Source: Amphibacillus marinus
GTDB taxonomy: Bacteria > Bacillota > Bacilli > Bacillales > Amphibacillaceae
Reading direction: 5' to 3'
DNA length: 64,000 nucleotides
Assembly (NCBI RefSeq): GCF_900110345.1
Contig: NZ_FODJ01000001.1
Location: forward strand, 682,001 to 746,000
The position numbers were made by a program, and so were the translations under genes. The notes beneath the pieces were generated by a model that searched no databases, had not been told where the DNA came from, and was given only the letters and a program-made list of their open reading frames with translations. The stretch's first letter is position 1. Every line of letters begins with the position of its first letter. Positions 20,932 through 31,258 of the stretch are shown in pieces.

Positions 20932-23291
20932 TATGTTACTTTCAACGTAAATTGGTGCGGCTTAATACCTTTTGCCTCAGCCTGGACAATGACCTCACCT
21001 TTTTTATCTGTTGAACGTAAATACCCTAACAATTGACCATTAAATAAGTTTCTTCCTGATTCACTATAAGCTCTAGTATCACGTATATTACCATTTTCTA
21101 AGCCAATTAATTCTGCTGGACCAGAGACAGAAATACTAATATAGGTATCAACATTTCTTAATGTAGCGTTAGCTTTATCAAGCAGTTCGATTTCAAAATG
21201 CGCAATATCTAAACCATCAGCTTTAAGTTCAGACCGATCACTCGTTAAGCGAATTGAACAAGCATCATCTGTTGTTATTAAGCTTGCACTTGTCATTTCT
21301 TGTCCAGCGATGTAACCGACTACCTTAACTTCACCAACCTGATAATCAACCTGCCATACCAGCGGCTCACCGAGCACACTTACTGCTTGCGCGCCTTGTG
21401 ACTGACCATTAACAAACAGCTCTGCAGTATCACAATTTGAGTAGCAGTGTAAATCAACTGTGCCTTCAGACCAATTCCAATGCGGTTGGATATTAATATC
21501 ATCACCCTCGTTACTAGGGACAGCTGCTAAATATACCATTGGTTCAGGGTTCCACATACTCTTACGCTGATAATAGCTTGGCTTTGTAAAACCCGCTAAA
21601 TCTAAAAAACCCACCGGTGATGCCCGAACCGGCCAACCTTTTGCCTCACCTAAAAAGTCAATTCCAGTCCAGACAAACTGGCCACTAATATAATTATTCT
21701 TCTTTACAATCTCCCAATCCTGCACACTTGAGCTGTTTTCACTACCTAGCAAGATCCGGTTAGGATAAGCTTGGTGATCCTGTTGATATAAATGCTCTTT
21801 ATAATTGTAGCCAACTACATCTAACGTATCAGCTAAGCCTGTTATGTTAGACAATTCTGGAAAAGCTAGTGCTGCAGTAACAGGTCGCGTTTTATCAACC
21901 TCTTTTACATAACTAACCAACTGCTTTGCTAGATAAACTAATCGGTCAGCATTCGGTTTATTCGGATCGTACTCGCGTTCTGCCGCAGGTTTATTGTTAT
22001 CATTATTACCAGTCATTGTTTTAAAATATGGGTGGCAATAAGGATCATTTGGGTAATCAACCTCATTCCCAATACTCCACAAAATAATTGATGGGTGGTG
22101 TCGATCCCTCAAAACCATCGCCTTTAAATCAGTCTCTCCCCATTGAGGAAAGTCTTCGAAATACCCATGGTGCTTAGGCGGATAAACATTATGACCAGTA
22201 GACCACTTGTTCTTGGCCCCTTCCCACTCATCAAATGCTTCATCAACAACCATAAAGCCTAGTTCATCACATAAGTCAAGAACACTTGGGGCAGGGGGAT
22301 TATGACTCATTCTAATGGCATTACACCCCATTTCTTTAAGGGTAATAAGTCGTCTCTTCCAAACCGCTTTAGGTACAGCTGCTCCAATTGCACCAGCATC
22401 ATGATGAATACAAACTCCTTGAAGCTTTGTTGACAAACCATTAATGGCAAAACCTTGATTGACATCAAATGCTATTGTACGAATTCCTACTGGTGTTGTC
22501 GTACAGTCTCTTTCCTTACCTGCTATGATAATCTTTGATTCTAGGTTATATAAGTATGGATTATCTGGCGACCACAATTTAGGCGTAGCTATTTCCAGCT
22601 GTTGCTTAATTACTTGCTGTTCATTCGCACCAATACTTTGCGGCGAACGCGTTTGTCCCACAATTTCACCAGCGCGATCGATCAGTGTATTGATAATGAT
22701 ACAGTCTGCTTCGCTACTCTGATTATTGTTAATGGTCATGTCGACTTCGATATTAGCAACATTTTCGTTAATAGATACAGTATTAGGAAAAACACCATAT
22801 TCAGCAAAATGAAGCTGATCTGTAATGGTTAAATTAACATCTCGATAAATACCAGAACCAGTAAACCATCTTGAATCGGCTGTATGTTGGTGATCAACTC
22901 GGACCGCAATCACATTATCTTGATTAGGCGAAATAAAACGCGTAATATCATAACTAAAACTACTATAGCCATAAGGACGCTTGCCTAAATAGTAGCTATT
23001 GACCCAAACTTGAGCATGATTATATACCCCTTCAAATGTTAACCGGACCGTTTTATTTGTTGTATCCTCACTAATAGGAAATTTCTTTCGATACCAAGCT
23101 GTTCCACCTGGTAAATAACCAGTTCCACTAGAATGCTCAATTGAAAAAGGTGCGTGCACTGACCAGTCATGAGGTAGCGTAACATCTTCCCAGTCTTTAT
23201 CTACAAATCCTTTATACCATGCTTTCGGCTCATCATTGAGCTGAAACTTCCAATTTAAATTGATGTTTCTAGCTATTCTTGTATTACCCAC
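20931..23291 (-). CDS. GH2 beta-galactosidase-like enzyme with DUF4982-type C-terminus
   Basis: 786 residues from the GTG at 23291, seven bases after GAGAGGAG; the GTG at 23312 would overlap that ribosome binding site. Order: GH2 sugar-binding domain, Ig-like domain, TIM barrel with acid/base Glu in IILWSIGNEVDY (near 410), and the likely nucleophile Glu in ILLGSENSSS. C-terminal Ig-like domains follow. No signal peptide. It belongs to the shorter GH2 group that also contains beta-glucuronidases and beta-galactosidases, so the released sugar is not certain. Last gene of the import operon. Confidence 0.87.
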   Translation of the reverse strand: MGNTRIARNINLNWKFQLNDEPKAWYKGFVDKDWEDVTLPHDWSVHAPFSIEHSSGTGYLPGGTAWYRKKFPISEDTTNKTVRLTFEGVYNHAQVWVNSYYLGKRPYGYSSFSYDITRFISPNQDNVIAVRVDHQHTADSRWFTGSGIYRDVNLTITDQLHFAEYGVFPNTVSINENVANIEVDMTINNNQSSEADCIIINTLIDRAGEIVGQTRSPQSIGANEQQVIKQQLEIATPKLWSPDNPYLYNLESKIIIAGKERDCTTTPVGIRTIAFDVNQGFAINGLSTKLQGVCIHHDAGAIGAAVPKAVWKRRLITLKEMGCNAIRMSHNPPAPSVLDLCDELGFMVVDEAFDEWEGAKNKWSTGHNVYPPKHHGYFEDFPQWGETDLKAMVLRDRHHPSIILWSIGNEVDYPNDPYCHPYFKTMTGNNDNNKPAAEREYDPNKPNADRLVYLAKQLVSYVKEVDKTRPVTAALAFPELSNITGLADTLDVVGYNYKEHLYQQDHQAYPNRILLGSENSSSVQDWEIVKKNNYISGQFVWTGIDFLGEAKGWPVRASPVGFLDLAGFTKPSYYQRKSMWNPEPMVYLAAVPSNEGDDINIQPHWNWSEGTVDLHCYSNCDTAELFVNGQSQGAQAVSVLGEPLVWQVDYQVGEVKVVGYIAGQEMTSASLITTDDACSIRLTSDRSELKADGLDIAHFEIELLDKANATLRNVDTYISISVSGPAELIGLENGNIRDTRAYSESGRNLFNGQLLGYLRSTDKKGEVIVQAEAKGIKPHQFTLKVT

Positions 23292-23331
23292 AGATAAACT
23301 CCTCTCTACCACCGATAAAATATAAGTTTTC

Positions 23332-24033
23332 TTAAGCTAAAGCATGTTTATTAATATGTTCAAAGAGCGAACGACAACTCACCATCACCAACCACCCATT
23401 AATACCTGGAACCAGTAATAAAAACAGACCTGGGAATAGCCTTACTAATAGATATGAAATAACAAGCATACTAAGCATTACAAGTGTTTTTGACATTTTT
23501 TTCACAGCAAAATAAAAAGAAATTTTTATTAAGTTAATTAGTTTAGTTGGATGATAGATAATTAATGGGAATATATAGAGTGCTAAACATCCAAGCAAAG
23601 CGGCTACTATTAAAAAAGGGAGCGCAAGAAACGATAGGGAATCGATCTGAATGACAATCGTATAATTTACAGCCGTTAGAAGAAAGAGCACATTTAATAA
23701 GCCATTAACGATTACTGATTGTCTAAAATGCTGACGATACCCTGTCATATAAGCACGTGTAATCGAGACAAACTCCCCTGCTATTACCTGTTTCATTACG
23801 AAAAGGAGAGCTACCCAAGCTGGTCCAAACGACAAAGACGCGCAAGCGATGAGTAAAATTGCTGTTGGCATGGTTAACAATGCTTTAGTTATAGCGAGGG
23901 AAACAAACAAAACGACCACTATCAAGATTAAGTTAGCTACGATAAAATAAAAACTTGTTAATGTTAAACAGTACAAATAGTAAACAATTTTATATAGCTT
24001 ACCCTCTGTAAAATCCTTGTCTGAATAAGACAT
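23332..24033 (-). CDS. YesL-family (DUF624) membrane protein
   Basis: 233 residues with about five hydrophobic segments and the GPAWVALL and FPLIIYHP patterns typical of DUF624. YesL proteins are regularly encoded beside MalFG-type sugar importers in Bacillus and Paenibacillus, but their function is not established. It sits between the GH43 gene and the GH2 gene in the operon. Confidence 0.82.
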   Translation of the reverse strand: MSYSDKDFTEGKLYKIVYYLYCLTLTSFYFIVANLILIVVVLFVSLAITKALLTMPTAILLIACASLSFGPAWVALLFVMKQVIAGEFVSITRAYMTGYRQHFRQSVIVNGLLNVLFLLTAVNYTIVIQIDSLSFLALPFLIVAALLGCLALYIFPLIIYHPTKLINLIKISFYFAVKKMSKTLVMLSMLVISYLLVRLFPGLFLLLVPGINGWLVMVSCRSLFEHINKHALA

Positions 24034-24069
24034 GACAATCGCTCCTTCGCTCTCCTCTTACGGAAAAAC

Positions 24070-25104
24070 CTATTTTGACCAGCTTTCACGCCATTCTATG
24101 ATTACTTCACCTTGTTCGGTAACTTTCAACGGAAGCCAAACATATGGCGAATGGGCAAGGTCTTCAGGTTTCCATCGATCACCCACATAGATATATTCAC
24201 CATTCTCTGGCCGTAACGGGAGTACAAAATTACTTTGTGACCCAAAGGTTGTTCTATCCTCATCACCATGACACGGATCACCTTTAACGCTGTACACCCC
24301 TAGCGGATGATCAGCTATCGCATATTCTGCTTGGTTAGGCTCCCACCCTGTACAACCAGAGGTAATTAAATAATAACAGTCATTGTGTTTGAATGGTGTT
24401 GGGGCTTCACGCATTTTACGAATAAATTGCCGAGACCATCCTTCACCTAGCTGCTCCTTAGTATATTGTGGTCGTACCCGATCTGGCTGCGTAGGCAAAT
24501 CAATCCAAGTATAGTCTTCATTTAAGCGAGCAATATAGAGCGTCCAATTCCCTTCAGATGAATAGTAAATATACGCATCATTGACACCATCGCCATTGCT
24601 ATCTACATTATCAACAAAGATATGCATATCTCGAAATGAATTACCTAACTCCTTTTCATTCGTATGAGCATCATAGCCCTCTTCCGGTTCAAATAACACT
24701 GGTCGATCATAGAATAAGAAAGTAAAAGGGCCTGTTGGCTGATCACTAACGGCTACTCCCGCACTGGACAACGCATATCCTGCTTGCTCAGCATGCATCC
24801 ACATGATAAACTTCTTTGTTTTCTCGTTATAAATTACCTTTGGCCGCTCAACACGACCGTTATTTTTCCCTTGTAACGGGGCTGGCATATCTTCCTGTTT
24901 TAAAACAGTTCCTTCATTTTTCCAATTATAAAGATCACTAGAAGAATAACAACTAATACCGACTGTGTTTAAATAACCTTCTGTATTATCTTCTCCATAC
25001 CAATAATAGATGTCCTTATGTAACAAAAGACCACCACCGTGCGCACTAATATGACGTCCTTGGTCATCTGGCCACAGTTGTCCTGGTTTAAATACATTTC
25101 TCAT
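24070..25104 (-). CDS. GH43 exo-beta-1,3-galactanase-like enzyme, intracellular
   Basis: 344 residues, ATG after AAGGAGTGACGAG. A single five-bladed propeller: SAHGGGLLLHKDIYYWYGED near the N-terminus, REAPTPFKHNDCYYLITSG (general-acid Glu in REAPTPF) near 235, and TTFGSQSNFVLP near 285. These are hallmarks of the exo-beta-1,3-galactanase group of GH43, whose described members use a Gln rather than Asp as base; the Gln in GSQSNF is a candidate. No signal peptide, so it would trim imported oligosaccharides. Exo-beta-1,3-galactanases act on the backbone of type II arabinogalactan. Confidence 0.83.
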   Translation of the reverse strand: MRNVFKPGQLWPDDQGRHISAHGGGLLLHKDIYYWYGEDNTEGYLNTVGISCYSSSDLYNWKNEGTVLKQEDMPAPLQGKNNGRVERPKVIYNEKTKKFIMWMHAEQAGYALSSAGVAVSDQPTGPFTFLFYDRPVLFEPEEGYDAHTNEKELGNSFRDMHIFVDNVDSNGDGVNDAYIYYSSEGNWTLYIARLNEDYTWIDLPTQPDRVRPQYTKEQLGEGWSRQFIRKMREAPTPFKHNDCYYLITSGCTGWEPNQAEYAIADHPLGVYSVKGDPCHGDEDRTTFGSQSNFVLPLRPENGEYIYVGDRWKPEDLAHSPYVWLPLKVTEQGEVIIEWRESWSK

Positions 25105-25167
25105 CTCGTCACTCCTTAACTTCAGTAGCTGAATGGGACCACCATCCAGCTACTGTGCTTAGTTCAC

Positions 25168-26589
25168 TTACTCTTCTTCTTCATCAATACCCAAATCCAT
25201 ACCTTCATTCTCAAAGTCTTCAAGAGCTGCTTGGATTTGAGACTCAATCGACTCTAAACCACTCTGAACAGTTGTTTCACCACTTGATACTTGAGCAAAG
25301 AAATCATTAAAGGTATTATTAATGTCTTCAAATCCTCTAATTAAGTTAATTCGTGTATTATTATTTAACATTAAACCATAATCAACTGTTTCACGATCAC
25401 CTGCATGCGCTTCAAAATCCGCACGAATCCATCGTTCCCAATCGTCATCTGTACCGATATCATGAATAGCGTCCCAAATAATCGCTTTTTCTTCTGGTTG
25501 GTCAACCGTTGCTAGCATGACATCATAAGACTGCTCGTAACCATAGGAAATGGATTGATCAAATGATGGGCCAGTCGGAAATGGTACCATGCCATATTCC
25601 CCTTGCATGCGACCATCTGTCCAGTAATTGTATGTTACCCACCATTCAGCTGATACCATGGCAATATTACCATCAGCAAAATCAGTATAACGGAAATTCC
25701 ATTCATCGCCTTCTTCAGGCTCTCTTAACGTATGACCAAAGCTATTGTTAACATCGCTGAAAAACTCTAACGCTTCAACAACAGTCTCATCATTCATATC
25801 AATTTCAATACCATCATCTGTCTTAGTAATTGACTCATAGCCATTTGCATAAATTAATTTCCACGCTAAGTTCTCAGCAGCAAAACCAAAAATATCTGTT
25901 TCACCATCATTATCGGTATCACGCGTCGCTTGGTCGGCAATTTCCATCATCTTTTCCCAAGTCCATTCACCGTTTTCATAAAGCTCATATAAATCAGGTA
26001 ACCCTAAATCATCAAACAATGTCTTGTTCCAAAAAATCGCATCACGCATATCAATGCCATTTGGTGTTAGTGAATAATACTTACCTTCATACTCACTCGC
26101 GTCTTTAGCCGCTTGACTCCATTTAATGTCATCGTAATCGATTACACCTAAATCACTAACCGGATAGACAATTCCATTAGAGATTAAGTTTGGATAAAGA
26201 GCGGGTGAAAGGACGTGAACGATATCAGCAATTGGATCTCCACCTAAGGTTGATCGAATATAATTGCCAACCCAATCGTCCCAACCAATTTCGACCGTCT
26301 CATATGTGAAATTCCACTTTTCTTCAAGAAAAGCAATCCGTTCTGCTAAACGCTCGTTTCTTTCATTGACATTTGGATCAATTTCTCTCGAGAATGGAGC
26401 ACCGACTTTTAAAACAAGTCCGCCAAAATCATGATCTGGTAATTCTTCTTCCGCTGGTTCTGGATCTTCAACAGTTTCAGAACCGTTATCGACTTCATCA
26501 TCACTCGCTGGATCTGAAGAATCATTGCCACACGCAACTAAAAATAACATTAGACCTAACACACAACTAAGCAACCATAACCTTTTCAT
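25168..26589 (-). CDS. Sugar ABC transporter solute-binding lipoprotein
   Basis: 473 residues, ATG after GGGAGG. The signal peptide ends in a lipobox LVAC-GNDS, so the mature protein is anchored on the membrane outer face after Cys20. An acidic linker precedes a periplasmic-binding fold of the family 1 type. It follows two permease genes after a 203-base gap and probably serves them. Confidence 0.9.
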   Translation of the reverse strand: MKRLWLLSCVLGLMLFLVACGNDSSDPASDDEVDNGSETVEDPEPAEEELPDHDFGGLVLKVGAPFSREIDPNVNERNERLAERIAFLEEKWNFTYETVEIGWDDWVGNYIRSTLGGDPIADIVHVLSPALYPNLISNGIVYPVSDLGVIDYDDIKWSQAAKDASEYEGKYYSLTPNGIDMRDAIFWNKTLFDDLGLPDLYELYENGEWTWEKMMEIADQATRDTDNDGETDIFGFAAENLAWKLIYANGYESITKTDDGIEIDMNDETVVEALEFFSDVNNSFGHTLREPEEGDEWNFRYTDFADGNIAMVSAEWWVTYNYWTDGRMQGEYGMVPFPTGPSFDQSISYGYEQSYDVMLATVDQPEEKAIIWDAIHDIGTDDDWERWIRADFEAHAGDRETVDYGLMLNNNTRINLIRGFEDINNTFNDFFAQVSSGETTVQSGLESIESQIQAALEDFENEGMDLGIDEEEE

Positions 26590-26692
26590 TAATTAATTCC
26601 TCCCTTTACTCGTTACTCTGTAAAATAATATGGAAAAAGATGCATCACCTGTCAGCATTGCTATTATACTTACAGGAAACCGCCCTCCTAAA

Positions 26693-26717
26693 GTTTTTTT
26701 AAAAAAGCTAACTTTAA
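26693..26717 (-). other. Intercistronic AT-rich hairpin before the second solute-binding protein
   Basis: TAAAGTT (about 26693) and AACTTTA (about 26711) flank T6A6. In the 203-base gap between permease and solute-binding gene it may stabilise or process mRNA. I see no promoter here. Confidence 0.35.
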
Positions 26718-26792
26718 ACGTGCGTTGACAGACTTATACTGCTTTTTCCATAAGTCAATTACAGAATAACGGCAATCTTTATAACCATTTAA

Positions 26793-27767
26793 TTAACCAA
26801 CAATACCTGAACGTTCGATACTTTCAACAAAGTAACGTTGTGCCAAAAGATAGATAATAAATAGTGGCAACACAACAAGGATGGTTCCAGTATTGTTCAT
26901 CATTGAAACCAAAGCAGGGCTAACGAACGTTAACTGATCCGACATCACACTAGAAGCTAATGAACTTAACGCATTAGACATGACCGTATAATTATTTAAA
27001 TACAAGCCTGTGTAGAAACTATCGGTCCATTGCCAAACAAAACTAAACAAGAAGACCGTTACCAGCATAGGCACTGCACTAGGAATCATAATCTTATAAA
27101 ATGTTTTTATTGCACTACAACCATCTATATAAGCTGCTTCTTCCAATTCAACTGGTAACCCTTTAAAAAACTGACGCATTAAAAAGATGTATAAACCATT
27201 TTTATAGCCTTGGGTTAATAATGAAGTCAGAATAAATGGCCAGAAGGTATCCATTAAATTAATCCCTGCATTTCCTGTCAGCAATTCGTAAATACCAAAC
27301 ACATCAAAGAAGCGAAATTGCAAGAACAATGGTAGCATCAACACTTGTGGTGGTACTAGTAAACATAAAATAACGAGCACAAACATGGTATTCTTAAAAG
27401 GAAACTTAAATCTTGCAAAGCCATAACCAACTAATGTACAAGAAATTAATTGTAGAATACTGACTAAAGCGGACAAGCCAAAAGTTCTAAGAAAAGTACC
27501 GAAATAGTCCATTTCTTGAAAGGCAACCAAGTAGTTTTGGACATTCAATCCCCTTGGTACAAACTGCACTGTTGCATCATACAAGTCAGGCTCAGACATA
27601 AGCGAGACTGCAAATTTAGTAAACAACGGTTGTAAGATAATAAAGCAAATACCAAACACTAAAACAAGTCTAATTAATGACCATGTATAGCGGGCCAGCT
27701 TTGCCATATAAATCTTAACCTGATCATTTCGTTCTTTTTTCTTAGCCAGTTGAGCCGTATTTTCCAT
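26793..27767 (-). CDS. Sugar ABC transporter permease (MalG type)
   Basis: 324 residues with six membrane segments and the EAA loop EEAAYIDGCSAIKTFYKIM near residue 230, the contact site for the ATPase. It pairs with the MalF-type permease upstream. No ATPase gene is in the operon. Confidence 0.92.
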   Translation of the reverse strand: MENTAQLAKKKERNDQVKIYMAKLARYTWSLIRLVLVFGICFIILQPLFTKFAVSLMSEPDLYDATVQFVPRGLNVQNYLVAFQEMDYFGTFLRTFGLSALVSILQLISCTLVGYGFARFKFPFKNTMFVLVILCLLVPPQVLMLPLFLQFRFFDVFGIYELLTGNAGINLMDTFWPFILTSLLTQGYKNGLYIFLMRQFFKGLPVELEEAAYIDGCSAIKTFYKIMIPSAVPMLVTVFLFSFVWQWTDSFYTGLYLNNYTVMSNALSSLASSVMSDQLTFVSPALVSMMNNTGTILVVLPLFIIYLLAQRYFVESIERSGIVG

Positions 27768-27778
27768 AATTACACCCC

Positions 27779-28735
27779 CTAATGTTGATACCTTGATACA
27801 AGTTTAATCAGCACCACTGACATAATTGCTAGAATAATAGCAACCGCAGCTAGGTAAACCCATGCCATGGCGGAACCAACGCCGAAATTTGATTGACTGA
27901 AAATCGTATAATGAATTGAACTCATCATCTCATTGTCTGGATTGGTAAACGTATTAATAACTGAGTAAACAGCATTTACGATAATCAACGGACTCGTCAT
28001 TGGGAATGTTATCTTCCAGAAATTCTCCCAAGCCGTCGCACCATCAATTGTAGATGCTTCATAGAGTGTGACTGGAATTGATTGTAATCCCGCTAAGAAG
28101 ATTAGTATTTGCACACCTGAAGCGATGACGACATCATAGATCTGGTCAACTGCTGCCACTAAAAAATTAACGATAAATGGCGGCAAGTTAATTGCAAATA
28201 ATAGCCGTCTAAATTGCAGGAATTGCATCATTTGCATCGAAGTGTTTTGCATATCTTCCTCTGCCATCACTTGCGCTGACGAAAGGATTAGATCAGAGTT
28301 TTCCATCGCTAAAATAATACCGGATGTTAAAATAACCGGCAGAAAAAAGATTGATCGTGCAAATCCTCTTCCTTTGAACTTGGCATTAATTAGTGTAGCC
28401 GCAAAAAAACTAAAAATTAAGATGACCGGTACCATCGATATGAGTTGAATGACCGTTTGTAGCAATGCAGGAGTAAAGTTAGGATCAACCCGAATAACCC
28501 GATTAAAATTGCTAAATCCAACGTAATTTAATTCATAACCAGACGATGTTACAGTAAGGTCACTCAAACTGTAGATGAATGACTGAATGATCGGTGTTAA
28601 AAACAACAACAGAAAGCCTAGTAGAAACGGGCTAATGAAAAAGTAACCTAACCTTGCCTTTTGTTGGCGTAGCGTCAACCCTTTCCTTCTCTTTCGAAAG
28701 GGCTGACCTTTTTGTTTAGTTAGCTGTTGCATCAT
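27779..28735 (-). CDS. Sugar ABC transporter permease (MalF type)
   Basis: 318 residues, six membrane segments after a basic N-terminus (KGQPFRKRRKGLTLRQQ), EAA loop LYEASTIDGATAWENFWKI near residue 230. Its start overlaps the DUF5696 stop (ATGA), implying coupled translation. Confidence 0.92.
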   Translation of the reverse strand: MMQQLTKQKGQPFRKRRKGLTLRQQKARLGYFFISPFLLGFLLLFLTPIIQSFIYSLSDLTVTSSGYELNYVGFSNFNRVIRVDPNFTPALLQTVIQLISMVPVILIFSFFAATLINAKFKGRGFARSIFFLPVILTSGIILAMENSDLILSSAQVMAEEDMQNTSMQMMQFLQFRRLLFAINLPPFIVNFLVAAVDQIYDVVIASGVQILIFLAGLQSIPVTLYEASTIDGATAWENFWKITFPMTSPLIIVNAVYSVINTFTNPDNEMMSSIHYTIFSQSNFGVGSAMAWVYLAAVAIILAIMSVVLIKLVSRYQH

Positions 28736-31242
28736 CTTCCCTCCTCTACGACAAAATCATGTGCCTCAATTAATGTCTCATTATATTGAAATGGTTTATT
28801 TTGATAATTGACGATAACTTTTGCACCATTTTGATAGGTTACACGATTGACATCATTGGCAATGATTTCGTGCTTGACGATAGCTTGCCCCTGAATCGGT
28901 TTGAGTTGGCTGTTTAACTCATGATACAGTTCAACCATCCTGTCATACCAATTAAGATAATGGACAGCGTATAGGTCTTGATAAGCAGTCTCTTTAAGCA
29001 CATGATCTGGCGCATAAATCCATTCAACGTAAAGCCCTGCGTTAGTTTCAATTGTTTTAAGTAATTCATGCTGATAATTATCAGCCAGATTTAATGGTTG
29101 ACCTGCATAATCAATGTAGCCACTTAACACCATTTGATAAAATGGAATTGCCTCATCTAAAATCATGTATTGATTCGATGACATCGGCACCTCTAAAATA
29201 TCCTGCACATAATTAAATGCGTATGCATTGGCGTTTTGACCAAGTAATGCAAAATCATTATTTACCAATTTAGCTAAAGCATCTTTAGTATGTGTTAAGC
29301 TAGCCTGTCTATCGACAAAATTCCTTCGTGAAAAATCAGCAGACACAGTCGAAGTAATCGTTCGCATTGATAAATGATCAATGACTTCATTAGGTAAAGC
29401 TTTCATAAACTTATCCACTACTTCGTTATAATGACTCGCATTCAAAATAAATTTAGGTGGATTGGTCGCGGTTTCTCTACTCATATTTCCTGACGCAAGA
29501 TCTTGCTCAAGCAATGTGATTAGTGAATTATCAAAGTAACGAGTAGCCTGACTTGATGAGGAAAAACCATCAAACCAGTTATCTTGATACACATAACCAA
29601 AATCGACATCAAAATACGATTTAACCTCTAACTCTCTCAATTTAGTCGCGAACTCGGCTAGTTTCACCTCACTCTCCATGCCATTAACTAACCGGATCCG
29701 ATTGGGTGAAGCGTGATTAATACCGCCATTAAACCACCCAGCATACTTCACACGCACGTCAGCAATTTGATCGGCTTGAAGTTGTTCAATAATAGCTAGC
29801 GCTTCTTGATAAGACGTAATTGTTTCAACCCCTTGATAAGGAATACCGAAAAAGCTCTTATGCTTATCAATTGCCCCAGTCAACCCTAAATAAAAAGGTA
29901 ACGTTGTTCGTTCTTGCAGCTCTTGAAAGACACCGGTTTCTTCTAGGTAATGACGATAAGTATTCGCCATGCCACTATAATCGGCATCATCACCCGCTAA
30001 AAAATGGTATCTAATGCTAAATTGCCCTTGATACGGCTCTTGTTGAAAAAGCTGAAGCACACCAGATCCAGTCATTTCATCTAATGAGCTGCGACCGGTT
30101 GGCAAATAACTAAATTGTGTATGGACTTTATTAAATGAATCCGTTTTACCAGATACATCAGCAACAACACTAGCATATGTCTCGCCATCCTCAATTACTG
30201 CTACGAAGGCTTGCTCTTGCTTTTTCAATCCAAATATCGGCAACCGAATTGACAAATCTTTATCACGATTTGTCGTTAGCTGCGAAGTCAATGTTTCGTC
30301 ATAGCCATAAACACTAGAAATATAGCGGGTAGCAGCTGTTTTGCCATTATTTAAGTCAATCAGTGCCCCAGATCCATCAGGAACAAATAGATATCCATCA
30401 TCCGCCAGACTAGCTGTCCCAAAGTACTCAAGCAGGTTAATACTTGTCAGTGTATAAAGATCATGTGCAATAATTTCTTCAACTGGAATACTTGCTGTAA
30501 ACGTATCACCCTCTATTTGATAGACAACCGGAATCGTGAATACCGCACCACCAGCACCCTCAACAGCATTCTCTTCATTATCTTGAATAAAATCATCGAG
30601 CGTGTAACCAGCATCGGCGAAAAACTGCTCAGCATCTTCCTGAATAAAGACAGCGGTACCACTTCGTAAATAGTACAGTTCTTCCTCAAGATCTTCACGG
30701 TAAATATCGCGAACTTGCCTTTGAGCATCCGCATCCATCTGATTTAAAAATGTCTCAAATCGGTTTGCCGAAATCACATCCGGGATCAAAAAACCAGATA
30801 CTTCTTCGCCAATTGTATAAATAACCTTTACGCCTTGATCAACCTGCTCAACCGTAACTTGATCTAATAATGTGCTGTCAGTATATGAATTCATCGTCTG
30901 TTCCTGAGCAGCACGATTATAGTATGTGATCGAAAGTTGTGAAGCAAGTCGATCTCTACTAACACCAGTAGCAATTTCATCTTCTTCATGATTAAGAGGG
31001 TTAGAGAGCCATATGGTTTGATCTTCTTTATGGTAAATAGCAATTGAAAAATCTTGATTATTTAGTGCTAGAATAATCTGTTCATTCTCCGCAACAACTT
31101 CCTTGCCTTCTTCCCTGAACTGATCATAAATATCTTTCTGCTCAATCGCATTAACTTCCAATTGTAAATCCAGATGATTTGAAAGCAGTAATACGGATAG
31201 AATAATCGTTATCAATGTTATGCATTTAAAAACTGACTTCAT
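28732..31242 (-). CDS. DUF5696-family exported protein of a sugar import operon
   Basis: 836 residues from the ATG at 31242 after AAGGAAGTGGGGG; the frame is open to 31341, but that extension runs over the preceding gene. An N-terminal signal or anchor segment (about 3-25) precedes a large extracellular protein. The central part (LFVPDGSGALIDLNNGK, YVSSVYGYDE-like segments) and the C-terminal half with a TIM-barrel-like look fit DUF5696. These are routinely encoded beside large solute-binding proteins and Yip1/NHL genes in Paenibacillus-type loci. The function is unknown; a surface glycoside-binding or hydrolysing role would suit. Confidence 0.78.
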   Translation of the reverse strand: MKSVFKCITLITIILSVLLLSNHLDLQLEVNAIEQKDIYDQFREEGKEVVAENEQIILALNNQDFSIAIYHKEDQTIWLSNPLNHEEDEIATGVSRDRLASQLSITYYNRAAQEQTMNSYTDSTLLDQVTVEQVDQGVKVIYTIGEEVSGFLIPDVISANRFETFLNQMDADAQRQVRDIYREDLEEELYYLRSGTAVFIQEDAEQFFADAGYTLDDFIQDNEENAVEGAGGAVFTIPVVYQIEGDTFTASIPVEEIIAHDLYTLTSINLLEYFGTASLADDGYLFVPDGSGALIDLNNGKTAATRYISSVYGYDETLTSQLTTNRDKDLSIRLPIFGLKKQEQAFVAVIEDGETYASVVADVSGKTDSFNKVHTQFSYLPTGRSSLDEMTGSGVLQLFQQEPYQGQFSIRYHFLAGDDADYSGMANTYRHYLEETGVFQELQERTTLPFYLGLTGAIDKHKSFFGIPYQGVETITSYQEALAIIEQLQADQIADVRVKYAGWFNGGINHASPNRIRLVNGMESEVKLAEFATKLRELEVKSYFDVDFGYVYQDNWFDGFSSSSQATRYFDNSLITLLEQDLASGNMSRETATNPPKFILNASHYNEVVDKFMKALPNEVIDHLSMRTITSTVSADFSRRNFVDRQASLTHTKDALAKLVNNDFALLGQNANAYAFNYVQDILEVPMSSNQYMILDEAIPFYQMVLSGYIDYAGQPLNLADNYQHELLKTIETNAGLYVEWIYAPDHVLKETAYQDLYAVHYLNWYDRMVELYHELNSQLKPIQGQAIVKHEIIANDVNRVTYQNGAKVIVNYQNKPFQYNETLIEAHDFVVEEGR

Positions 31243-31258
31243 GTATACCCCCACTTCC